From Bacillota bacterium (GTDB lineage: Bacteria > Bacillota > Clostridia > Lachnospirales > Lachnospiraceae): DNA of 13,619 nt. Shown here one piece after another: positions 7,396-13,619 of the stretch. The stretch covers positions 1 to 13,619 of the forward strand of contig JAEZFH010000250.1 of NCBI GenBank assembly GCA_023437885.1. Reading direction: 5' to 3'. The position numbers were made by a program, and so were the translations under genes. The notes below the pieces were generated by a model. That model saw only the letters and a program-made list of their open reading frames with translations, was not told the origin of the DNA and ran no database searches. Positions within the stretch are counted from its first letter, which is position 1. Each line of letters opens with the position of its first letter.

Positions 7396-7402
7396 TTATA
7401 CC
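7311..7402 (-). promoter_or_regulatory. Overlapping alternative hairpins at the kdpE 3' end
   Basis: A perfect 12-bp palindrome (7377-7388 with 7391-7402, 2-base loop) contains the kdpE stop codon. Its GGTATAAT arm (7377-7384) is also perfectly complementary to ATTATACC at 7316-7323. That longer fold encloses a 7-bp stem (7330-7336 with 7367-7373) and a 5-bp stem plus wobble (7345-7350 with 7358-7363). The two folds exclude each other. There is no T tract, so the 3' end may be Rho-dependent, or this may be a small palindromic element. Confidence 0.5.
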
Positions 7403-8097
7403 TCGTCCACCATACGATAACCAACCCCAACCTCGGTTATGATATATTTTGGTTCTGCCGGGTTGGCCTCTATTTTCCTGCGTATATTTGCCATGTTAAC
7501 GCGCAGGGTCTGATTTTCGTTAATATAGGGTCCCCAGATCTCCTTCATGATATAATCATGGGTCAGCACCTTTCCCACATTCTTGGAAAGCAATACGATA
7601 ATCCGGTACTCAATCGGCGTGAGATGGATTTCCTTCTCCTCCACTTTGACAATACGCTTATCATAATCAATGCTTAAGCCCCCTACAACAATTTTATTTA
7701 ACTCGGGATAGCTCTCTTCCTTCACTTTATGGCTATGCCTTACTGCGGTACGGATGCGGGCCAGAAGCTCAGAAGTACCAAAGGGCTTTGTAATATAATC
7801 ATCCGCCCCCAGATCCAATGCCTCCACCTTCTCCCGCTCGTGTCCGCGGGCAGATACAACAATAATAGGGATATTGCTCCAGCCACGGATGTTCTTGAGT
7901 ACCTCGATACCATCCATGTCGGGCAGCCCCAAATCAAGCAATATCAGGTCCGGACAATAGGAGGTAGCCAGCTTTATTGCATTCCAGCCATTCTCTGCCT
8001 TAATTACATTATAGTCATTGTGCGTTAATACCGTTGATATGAAATTGCTGATTGCCAGCTCATCCTCAACCAATAAAACTGACAGCTTATTAATCAT
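7396..8097 (-). CDS. kdpE: KdpE-type response regulator (OmpR/PhoB family)
   Basis: DNA-binding response regulator of the Kdp two-component system, 233 residues from ATG 8097. GGGAGGG lies 7 bases upstream of this ATG. The ATG two codons earlier (8103) is only one base from that site and is less likely. The start overlaps the end of kdpD by 8 bases. The receiver domain (about 5-117) has Glu11-Asp12, phosphoacceptor Asp55 (LILLDLGLPDMDG), Ser82 and Lys104. The winged-helix domain (about 133-230) ends in the typical YIITEVGVGYRMVDE. Canonical KdpE activates kdpFABC under potassium limitation or osmotic stress. Those genes are not here, so the target in this organism is inferred, not shown. Confidence 0.92.
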   Translation of the reverse strand: MINKLSVLLVEDELAISNFISTVLTHNDYNVIKAENGWNAIKLATSYCPDLILLDLGLPDMDGIEVLKNIRGWSNIPIIVVSARGHEREKVEALDLGADDYITKPFGTSELLARIRTAVRHSHKVKEESYPELNKIVVGGLSIDYDKRIVKVEEKEIHLTPIEYRIIVLLSKNVGKVLTHDYIMKEIWGPYINENQTLRVNMANIRRKIEANPAEPKYIITEVGVGYRMVDEV

Positions 8098-10735
8098 TTT
8101 CATTCCCTCCCAATAATGGCAGCACAAAACGGAACACCGCACCGCCGTTTTCCTGATTAAAGGCTTCCATCTTACCCTGATGTGCCTTGATAATTGACAT
8201 GCAGATGGAAAGACCGATTCCCATCCCTCTGGATGAGTCGGCAGTTTTCCTGCCATCGGGTACATAGGATTCAAACAGATGCGGGAAATCCTGTCCTGCA
8301 ATTCCTTCGCCGTCATCAATCACTTCAAATACCGCCATACTGCTCTCTTTGCGTAATATCACCTGAATCAGATTATCACTGCCGGAATGCTTGATCGCAT
8401 TCTCAATTAAGTTAATGATAACCTGCTCGATTAAGGTGGCATCCATCGGAACCATCAGAAGCTCCTCCGGCACGGATACACTAATTTTCTGGCTGGGAAA
8501 CCGTTTTCGAATCCGGCTGATTGCTGCTGCAATAATTTCCTCTGCCGCCTCCGGAGTCTTGGTAACATTCGCAGTATCCTCGTTAATCCGGGTTACGGAT
8601 AATAGATTCTCCACCATTCGAATCAGCCATTGGCTGTCGTCCTTGATATGGGAGATCAGCTTATCCTGTGTCTGAATATCAAGTGAATCCCGGTTCTCCA
8701 GTATTGCCGAGCTTGCCCCCAGAATTCCTGTCAAAGGAGTACGAAGGTCATGGGATATTGCCCTGAGAAGATTACTTCTCATCTTCTCCTTCTCCGTTTC
8801 GATGAGTATCGTCCGTTGTTCATCAGACAGTCTCTGCCGCTCCAGAGCCATGGCAACCAGTGAGCTGATCCGACGGAGAAATGCTCTGTCGCTATGGCTT
8901 AATACCAGACCCTTCCTGCAGGATATCCCGATCACTCCAAGAACATTCCCCTGGGATACCACCGGAATATAGTAGGCTTCCGCCTCCATGAAGGTATCCG
9001 TACCAGCACCGGCTCTTTTCTGATTCAGAAATACCCAATGGGCAACCGAACCTCCCTGCTCAGAGCTTAGAAATTCAAAGTCATCCTTCCCCGAGGGAAG
9101 GATTCTGTTCCCGGTAATGTCCTGGCTTGGATCATCGGTATAAAATATCACGGACCTGTTAAAAAGCCCGGCTATATACTCATTGGTCAGGCTCACAATA
9201 TCCTCCAGCCCTCTGGTCACCAGAAGCTTTTTGTTAATTTCATATAATACCTCCATCCTCTGTTCCCGTTCCTGTGACAGCTCAGTCTGAGTCTTAGCAC
9301 GGTGTGTCATGGTGCTTGTAATCAAGGCGGTAACCAGCATGGCAAAGAAGGTTATGACATAGTCCTTGCTAAATATCCGAAAGTCATAGTAAGGCGCCAT
9401 AAAAAAATAGTTGTCTACCACAACACATAGTACAGATGCTACAATGCCATAAATATATCCGGAAGTCGTTCTGGAGATAAATAATACCGCCAGAATATAT
9501 AGCATGATAAAATTCTGGTTGCGCAAACCATAAACTGACAGAAAATAGGAAAATATCGTGGTAGCAGTCAGTATTCCCAACATCTTTAAGGTATCATAAA
9601 GAGACAGGGAAACTCTCTTTTGATAAAAATTCTTTTGAAAACGTTGAAGGCAGTTATGAATATTGCCGTCCGGAATAATGTGAATCTCCGTATTTTCCAG
9701 CAGAGAGATCAATTTATCCTCAAGGTCTACTTCAAATAAGCTTCTCAGGCTCTTCCTGGTCCGGCTTTTTCCGATTACAATGTTGGTGACTCCTGATAGC
9801 TGTGCGTACTGGGCTACTGTTTGTGCAATATCCCGGCCGCTCAGGGTTACAATTTCCGCTCCAAGCTGTTCCGCCAGTTCCATATTCACCTGAAAGCTTT
9901 TCTTGGCATCCTCCTGCATTTCATTCTCATCATCCTCGACATACACAACCATCCAGGGAGCATGAAATGCCTCTGCCATTCGGGCAGTCCAGCGGATACA
10001 TTTTGCGGAGGAAGGCGAGCTGCTGATACAGACCAGTATCTTGGTGTTGGCCTGTTTATCGGCAGGGACACCTTCCGACAGGTTATGACTGCTGATCCGG
10101 TCCGCTGCCTTTCTCATGGCAATCTCACGCAGCAGTCTTAAATTATCCCGGGTCATTACATATTTCCCTGAGAGCTGCCCGCCACGGACCAGCTCCTCCG
10201 GCCCGGCAGAGCTGATACTCCTTCGGCGGAGCAGCTCATCCGGCTCCATATCAATCAACTGTACCTTATCTGCCCGGTCAAAGATGTAATCCGGTACGGT
10301 CTCCTGTACATTGACCTGGGTAATACTCTCAACAATATCATTCAGACTCTCTATATTCCAGACATCCACGGTTGTATATACATCAATCCCGGCATTTAGC
10401 AGCTCCTCTACATCCTGATATCGTTTCCGGTTCCTGACTCCCGAATGATTGGAGTGGGCTAATTCATCCACAATAATAAGCCTGGGGCTTCGCTCCAGGG
10501 CGGCATCCAGATCAAATTCCGACAGCCCGTCCTGAACGGCTCCAATCTGTTTCAGCGGGAGAACCGGTAATCCCTGCAGCAGCTCCAGAGATTCAGGCTT
10601 TGAATCGGGATTGACATATCCGATTACCACATCCACGCCGATTTGGTACTGAACCTTGGCATCATCCAGCATCGCATAGGTCTTTCCTACTCCGGCTGCA
10701 TAGCCAAAGAATATCTTAAGATGACCTTTCTGCAT
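8090..10735 (-). CDS. kdpD: KdpD sensor histidine kinase
   Basis: Membrane sensor kinase for potassium/turgor, 881 residues, full length for the family, with AGGAGG eight bases before the ATG. The order of domains is: N-terminal KdpD domain with Walker A GYAAGVGKT (11-19) and DELAHSN (90-96); universal-stress-protein-like domain (about 231-356); four-helix DUF4118 membrane region (about 382-475); GAF-like domain (about 505-635); HisKA with His662 in AISHDLRTPLTG; and HATPase with Asn-box near 775-783, DDGEGI (807-812) and RGMGIGL (836-842). Within the USP domain, S238-x-S240, 20 residues, then WMVVY (261-265) matches the spacing of the c-di-AMP-binding motif of S. aureus KdpD, with changed residues. 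The usual VNVQH before ESLND reads VDVWN. It starts 17 bases after the NarL-type regulator, so it is probably co-transcribed with it. Confidence 0.94.
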   Translation of the reverse strand: MQKGHLKIFFGYAAGVGKTYAMLDDAKVQYQIGVDVVIGYVNPDSKPESLELLQGLPVLPLKQIGAVQDGLSEFDLDAALERSPRLIIVDELAHSNHSGVRNRKRYQDVEELLNAGIDVYTTVDVWNIESLNDIVESITQVNVQETVPDYIFDRADKVQLIDMEPDELLRRRSISSAGPEELVRGGQLSGKYVMTRDNLRLLREIAMRKAADRISSHNLSEGVPADKQANTKILVCISSSPSSAKCIRWTARMAEAFHAPWMVVYVEDDENEMQEDAKKSFQVNMELAEQLGAEIVTLSGRDIAQTVAQYAQLSGVTNIVIGKSRTRKSLRSLFEVDLEDKLISLLENTEIHIIPDGNIHNCLQRFQKNFYQKRVSLSLYDTLKMLGILTATTIFSYFLSVYGLRNQNFIMLYILAVLFISRTTSGYIYGIVASVLCVVVDNYFFMAPYYDFRIFSKDYVITFFAMLVTALITSTMTHRAKTQTELSQEREQRMEVLYEINKKLLVTRGLEDIVSLTNEYIAGLFNRSVIFYTDDPSQDITGNRILPSGKDDFEFLSSEQGGSVAHWVFLNQKRAGAGTDTFMEAEAYYIPVVSQGNVLGVIGISCRKGLVLSHSDRAFLRRISSLVAMALERQRLSDEQRTILIETEKEKMRSNLLRAISHDLRTPLTGILGASSAILENRDSLDIQTQDKLISHIKDDSQWLIRMVENLLSVTRINEDTANVTKTPEAAEEIIAAAISRIRKRFPSQKISVSVPEELLMVPMDATLIEQVIINLIENAIKHSGSDNLIQVILRKESSMAVFEVIDDGEGIAGQDFPHLFESYVPDGRKTADSSRGMGIGLSICMSIIKAHQGKMEAFNQENGGAVFRFVLPLLGGNEND

Positions 10736-10752
10736 CCTCCCTGCCTCCTTTA

Positions 10753-11376
10753 CTAATTCTTCAGATATTTTACAGCAATCTGGGTTCTGTGTTCCAGACC
10801 TGTTTTCTCCAATATGGTACTGATATGATTCCTGACCGTACCGTTGGTCAGATATAGTTTTTCCCCGATTTCCTTATTTGATAACCCTTCTGCGATAAGC
10901 TTCACAATCTCCAGCTCCCTCGGTGATAAAAGCATTTCAAACAAATGGCCCTCCGGGTGGCTGTGGGACACTCTGCTGCGTATGAACTCCAGGACATCAG
11001 CCTGGTAGACCGTACCTCCGGCATGAATAAGATGAATTGCCGACAATATCCTCTCTGCCGGGCTGTTCTTCAGGATATAGCCGTTGATACCGGCACGGAA
11101 TGCCCGGAGGATCAGCTCCGGCTCATCAAAGGTTGTTAAAAGCAGCGGTACGGACAGCTTCTCCTCCAATATCCTCTGAGCTGCTTCAATTCCATCCATA
11201 ACCGGCATTCTTATATCCAGCATTACCACATCCGCCTTGCGCTTTCTGCATAAATCCAATGCCTCCCGGCCATCACAGGCGGCTCCCAAAAAGTCCATAT
11301 CCTTTTGGGTATCAATAATCATCTTCAAGCCTTCTCGAATAATGGCGTCATCATCCGCAATTATTACCTTTATCAT
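10753..11376 (-). CDS. NarL/LuxR-family response regulator
   Basis: Transcription regulator of 207 residues from ATG 11376, with GGAGG five bases upstream. Longer readings upstream run into the kinase gene and lack family resemblance. The receiver domain (about 1-118) has Asp8-Asp9, phosphoacceptor Asp54 (VVMLDIRMPVMDG), Thr81 and Lys103. The LuxR-type helix-turn-helix (about 148-205) has LSPRELEIVKLIAEGLSNKEI and NGTVRNHISTILEK. It lies 40 bases after the partner kinase and 17 bases before kdpD. With the ABC permease upstream on the same strand, the likely job is control of that exporter, as in many clostridial and bacilli operons with this layout. The signal is unknown. Confidence 0.9.
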   Translation of the reverse strand: MIKVIIADDDAIIREGLKMIIDTQKDMDFLGAACDGREALDLCRKRKADVVMLDIRMPVMDGIEAAQRILEEKLSVPLLLTTFDEPELILRAFRAGINGYILKNSPAERILSAIHLIHAGGTVYQADVLEFIRSRVSHSHPEGHLFEMLLSPRELEIVKLIAEGLSNKEIGEKLYLTNGTVRNHISTILEKTGLEHRTQIAVKYLKN

Positions 11377-11416
11377 AGTTCCCTCCATGATTTTGCTGCA
11401 GCAGCATCCTTTCCTG

Positions 11417-12532
11417 TCATTCGTATGTAAATATATTATTAACGGAAAAGCCCTTCTCCCCTTTGTTAAAGAAGCATTTTCCCCTGGCATTCACCGTACG
11501 CTCTTCCATCGCCTCAAGACCGAGTCCCTTCTCAAAGCTTCCCTCCTTGCTTCCATTATCCCGGTATTCCACCTTGATCAGCTTATTGTAGACATCGATA
11601 CTCAAGGTGAAGATCGTAGCATTGGAATGCTTCAGCAGGTTGGTCAGGCATTCCTTGACATTATCATGAATACAGGCCCATATCTCCAGGTTAATGGCAT
11701 TCAAGTCCCCGCTGGTAACCAGTTTTGCTTCTTTTCCATAGCTGACCTTGAACTCCTCCAGCACCGTCTGAAGCTCATTCAAGCCAATCAGATACTGCTC
11801 AACCCTTTCATCCCGAAGAGCCATCCTTATCTCATCAACGCCTCCCCTCAGATTGGCAATGGACTTACGGATGCTCTCCGAAGCCTTTTGGGGTTGATCC
11901 TTCATGATTAGAAGCGCCGCCTCCAGCATAATGATGCTTCCCGATATTCCATGCCCGACCTGATCATGTATCCGTGCTGCGATTCGGTTGCGTTCTTCGG
12001 CGGAAGCATGATACTTCAAGCTCTTCGTAAGATTTTTCATGTCCGCCAGCTTCTTGCCAAGACCCGTAATCTGCTCCTTCTGCTCCTCATTTATTTCTGT
12101 GATCATAACCAGCCTGCCAATGACCCACCGGCAGAACAAAATCATGGATACAAGGATCAGGGTAACAGCAAAGGCAGCTTTATCCGGCGGAAACATAAAG
12201 CAGGATAATAACAGAATCACTGCCAATATATAATAATACATCGTGGTTTCAAGGGTAATATCCAGCAAATGCAGCAGCAGTACAATATAGAGCGGAAACA
12301 GCTTCTCAATTCCCATAACAAAGCAGGCAATAATGCAGAGTACATCCATAATCCGAAGTATTCCGGCCTGCTTAAGAATACAGCCCAGTAAAAGCTCCAG
12401 AACAAATACGCAGGCAAAGCTAAGGATCGATATTACCGTTGATGTAATATCGACCTTAGCTGAATAAAATATTAGTATTGATGAGATGACAGCCACTATT
12501 TTCGCCAGAAAATAGAGAAAAGGCTTTTCCAT
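11417..12532 (-). CDS. NarL-partner sensor histidine kinase (HisKA_3 type)
   Basis: Membrane histidine kinase of 371 residues that pairs with the LuxR-family regulator immediately downstream. About five hydrophobic helices fill residues 8-140 with no large outer loop, suggesting sensing within the membrane or through a partner such as the neighbouring transporter. A short coiled-coil-like linker (about 146-175) leads to the HisKA_3 dimerisation helix. The phosphoacceptor is His189 in RNRIAARIHDQVGHG, which carries the DxxGH motif that follows the histidine in this class. The HATPase domain has CLTNLLKHSNAT (295-306) as N-box and YRDNG (323-327) with KGLGLEAMEERT (335-346) as G-boxes. The domain is short but complete. 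AGGCGG lies seven bases before the ATG. The gene follows the ABC permease by 121 bases containing a 70-bp repeat copy. Confidence 0.9.
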   Translation of the reverse strand: MEKPFLYFLAKIVAVISSILIFYSAKVDITSTVISILSFACVFVLELLLGCILKQAGILRIMDVLCIIACFVMGIEKLFPLYIVLLLHLLDITLETTMYYYILAVILLLSCFMFPPDKAAFAVTLILVSMILFCRWVIGRLVMITEINEEQKEQITGLGKKLADMKNLTKSLKYHASAEERNRIAARIHDQVGHGISGSIIMLEAALLIMKDQPQKASESIRKSIANLRGGVDEIRMALRDERVEQYLIGLNELQTVLEEFKVSYGKEAKLVTSGDLNAINLEIWACIHDNVKECLTNLLKHSNATIFTLSIDVYNKLIKVEYRDNGSKEGSFEKGLGLEAMEERTVNARGKCFFNKGEKGFSVNNIFTYE

Positions 12533-12565
12533 ACCATTACCGCCTAACTGTATTTTTAATTCATG

Positions 12566-12635
12566 TCATGATCTTGTTGCTCCATTCGGAGAATGCAAAT
12601 GAACTTGCCTTCTCCTCGTTCCGCTTTCATTGTAT
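12566..12635. repeat. 70-bp direct repeat, copy 1 (intergenic)
   Basis: Matches 12654-12723 at 67 of 70 positions. It lies between the permease stop and the kinase start. On the minus strand it contains GGAGAA...TTCTCC closing an inner GCAAG/TTTGC stem, i.e. an imperfect hairpin of about 11 pairs. Read in the frame equivalent to copy 2 it would encode the same peptide with one change (Glu to Thr), but a TGA lies just upstream and there is no start codon. Confidence 0.9.
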
Positions 12636-12660
12636 CATGAACAAAAAACATGTTCATGAT
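12634..12660. repeat. Perfect 10-bp inverted repeat between the two direct repeats
   Basis: ATCATGAACA (12634-12643) and TGTTCATGAT (12651-12660) are exact inverted copies around a 7-base A-rich loop. The stem contains the permease stop codon and joins the ends of the two 70-bp repeats. In the direction of transcription the U-rich stretch is in the loop rather than after the stem, so it is not a standard terminator. It could also be a palindromic operator ahead of the kinase gene. Confidence 0.65.
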
Positions 12661-12723
12661 CTTTCTGCTCCATTCGGAGAATGCAAGTGAACTTGCCTTC
12701 TCCTCGTTCCGCTTTCATTGTAT
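12654..12723. repeat. 70-bp direct repeat, copy 2 (encodes the permease C terminus)
   Basis: Starts exactly at the stop codon of the ABC permease and covers its last ~22 codons. The minus strand folds as GGAGAA-G-GCAAG-UUCA-CUUGC-A-UUCUCC, an 11-pair stem with one G/A mismatch and a UUCA loop. Compared with copy 1, the only difference inside the hairpin turns a G-C pair into a G-U pair. Confidence 0.9.
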
Positions 12724-13619
12724 TGCGAAAAAAGAACTGCTCCGATTAAAAAGGAAAGAATAATAAATAAGGAAAGGATTATTATGTTTGGGTATATATT
12801 TGCTCCCTGATCCTTCTGTATTTTTCGAAACACATCCATAAACCAATATTGGGGCAATATCCGTGCCATATTCTGTAAGGAGGCCGGAGCCAAATCAATG
12901 GGGAAGTAGGCTCCGCCAAGAATACAGCCTATCGTGGAAAAACCGACTACAATTGCTGTTATTGCATTTTTTGATTTTGTAGACAAAGCGATCATAATCG
13001 AGAAGCAAACCGTAAACAGTGAAAACAGCACCAGCATAACTACGATAATTCCAATGGGTATCCCCGTATTAATCTTAGCATAATAAATATATGCGGTAAA
13101 AACACCAACCTGAAGAAAGCATAATAGCAATCCGAACACCCCAGTACCCAGGATATACTGTACCGGTTTTACCGGCGCCACCTGAATCCGGTGGAACACT
13201 CCTGTAACCCGGTCATCCGACACCATGAAGGCGAGTATAATACTGATTGCAAAAACAAACATCAGATAAAAACCAATGGAGTTCATAAATCCGTTCTTCC
13301 CGGCAACTTCTTCCAAATCTATTGTGGCAGCCGTTGACTGACTCAGATGCATTTTCTGTTTATGGTAATCCTGCAGCATCTGTTCAAACAAATCCTGATC
13401 AACACCGGACCATTGGCCTGGCTGCATACTGTTGTTTCCTCCGGCACCGGCCGCCAGTGTCCTAATACTGGTAATATAGCTGTTAAGATAGGCTTTTACA
13501 AATGCAGTATTCTCGTAATCCTCCAGGGAGGTCACAAGTATTTCAGGCTCCTTCATGCCAAGAAGCTGCTTCTGAAAATCTGCCGGTATTTCTATTATAA
13601 CGGAAATATCCTTATCAAT
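12654..13619 (-). CDS. ABC-2 type transporter permease (DrrB/YhgE-like), 5' partial
   Basis: Membrane subunit of an ABC exporter, unrelated in sequence to the plus-strand pair at the other end. The frame stays open to the window edge, where it reads IPADFQKQLLG, a stretch typical of the extracytoplasmic domain after the first helix. The start and first helix are therefore outside, and 321 residues are visible. Visible residues 1-110 form the outer domain. Helices follow at about 115-133, 156-180, 189-213, 220-238 and 276-297, and GGAYFPIDLAPASLQNMARILPQYW-like sequence before the last helix is the classic ABC-2 signature. After the last helix the protein ends in an Arg/His-rich tail (NESGTRRRQVHLHSPNGAERS region) that coincides with a 70-bp repeat, so it was probably acquired by insertion. 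The downstream kinase and regulator probably control this exporter. The ATPase is not in the window. Confidence 0.88.
   Translation of the reverse strand: MDKDISVIIEIPADFQKQLLGMKEPEILVTSLEDYENTAFVKAYLNSYITSIRTLAAGAGGNNSMQPGQWSGVDQDLFEQMLQDYHKQKMHLSQSTAATIDLEEVAGKNGFMNSIGFYLMFVFAISIILAFMVSDDRVTGVFHRIQVAPVKPVQYILGTGVFGLLLCFLQVGVFTAYIYYAKINTGIPIGIIVVMLVLFSLFTVCFSIMIALSTKSKNAITAIVVGFSTIGCILGGAYFPIDLAPASLQNMARILPQYWFMDVFRKIQKDQGANIYPNIIILSLFIILSFLIGAVLFSQYNESGTRRRQVHLHSPNGAERS

Noticed and set aside
8098..8319. Extension of KdpE upstream to 8319
   Set aside because: It lies in the wrong frame inside the kdpD kinase domain; the real start at 8097 has a good ribosome binding site and the normal KdpE N terminus.
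11377..11490. Extension of the NarL-type regulator to 11490
   Set aside because: It overlaps the kinase 3' end; the receiver domain starts cleanly at ATG 11376.
12629..12656. Promoter (TGAACA / 16 bases / TACAAT) ahead of the kinase gene
   Set aside because: Only four of six bases match the -35 consensus, and it is embedded in repeat sequence; kept as a question in the findings rather than a feature.
12566..12723. CRISPR-like array
   Set aside because: Only two copies of a 70-bp unit with an 18-base palindromic spacer and no cas genes.

Overview
The window looks like a chromosomal segment from a low- to mid-GC anaerobic Firmicute, most likely class Clostridia and probably Lachnospiraceae. 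This is inferred from the strong AGGAGG-type ribosome binding sites, the clostridial pair of radical-SAM/DUF2344 genes in front of an RNase E/G gene, the Firmicute-type KdpD, and the COG4587/COG3694-like permease pair. There are no tRNA, rRNA, CRISPR, phage or transposase genes. Almost all genes lie on the minus strand; only the first 1.5 kb is on the plus strand.

Layout. (1) 1-1543, plus strand: two overlapping ABC-2 permease genes, the first cut by the window edge. Their ATPase must lie upstream, outside the window. (2) 1544-1749: a convergent intergenic region with terminator-like hairpins and a 61-bp near-palindrome. (3) 6340-1750, minus strand: a tight operon of a B12-binding-domain radical SAM protein, its DUF2344/TIGR03936 partner, RNase E/G (from a TTG start) and a YbaK-type Cys-tRNA(Pro) deacylase. 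A good sigma-A-like promoter lies at 6430-6458. (4) 7089-6475: an unrecognised single-pass membrane protein behind a 306-bp gap with nested inverted repeats. (5) 12532-7396, minus strand: two complete two-component systems in series, a NarL-type kinase/regulator pair followed after 17 bp by KdpD and KdpE. No kdpFABC pump genes are visible. (6) 13619-12654: the 3' part of a second, unrelated ABC-2 (DrrB/YhgE-like) permease. Its last ~22 codons lie in a 70-bp sequence that is repeated directly behind it.

How the genes fit together. The NarL-type pair follows an ABC-2 exporter permease, a common clostridial arrangement in which the pair controls the exporter. KdpDE would normally control potassium uptake, but here its genes are physically coupled to that exporter/sensor block. 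The radical SAM-RNase operon looks like housekeeping RNA processing or translation quality control. I see no clear new defence or biosynthetic system. The most unusual material is small-scale: the duplicated hairpin-forming tail at 12566-12723, the 24-bp tandem repeat with an internal frame change at a gene overlap (4364-4442), the 1618-1678 palindrome, and the overlapping alternative hairpins after kdpE.
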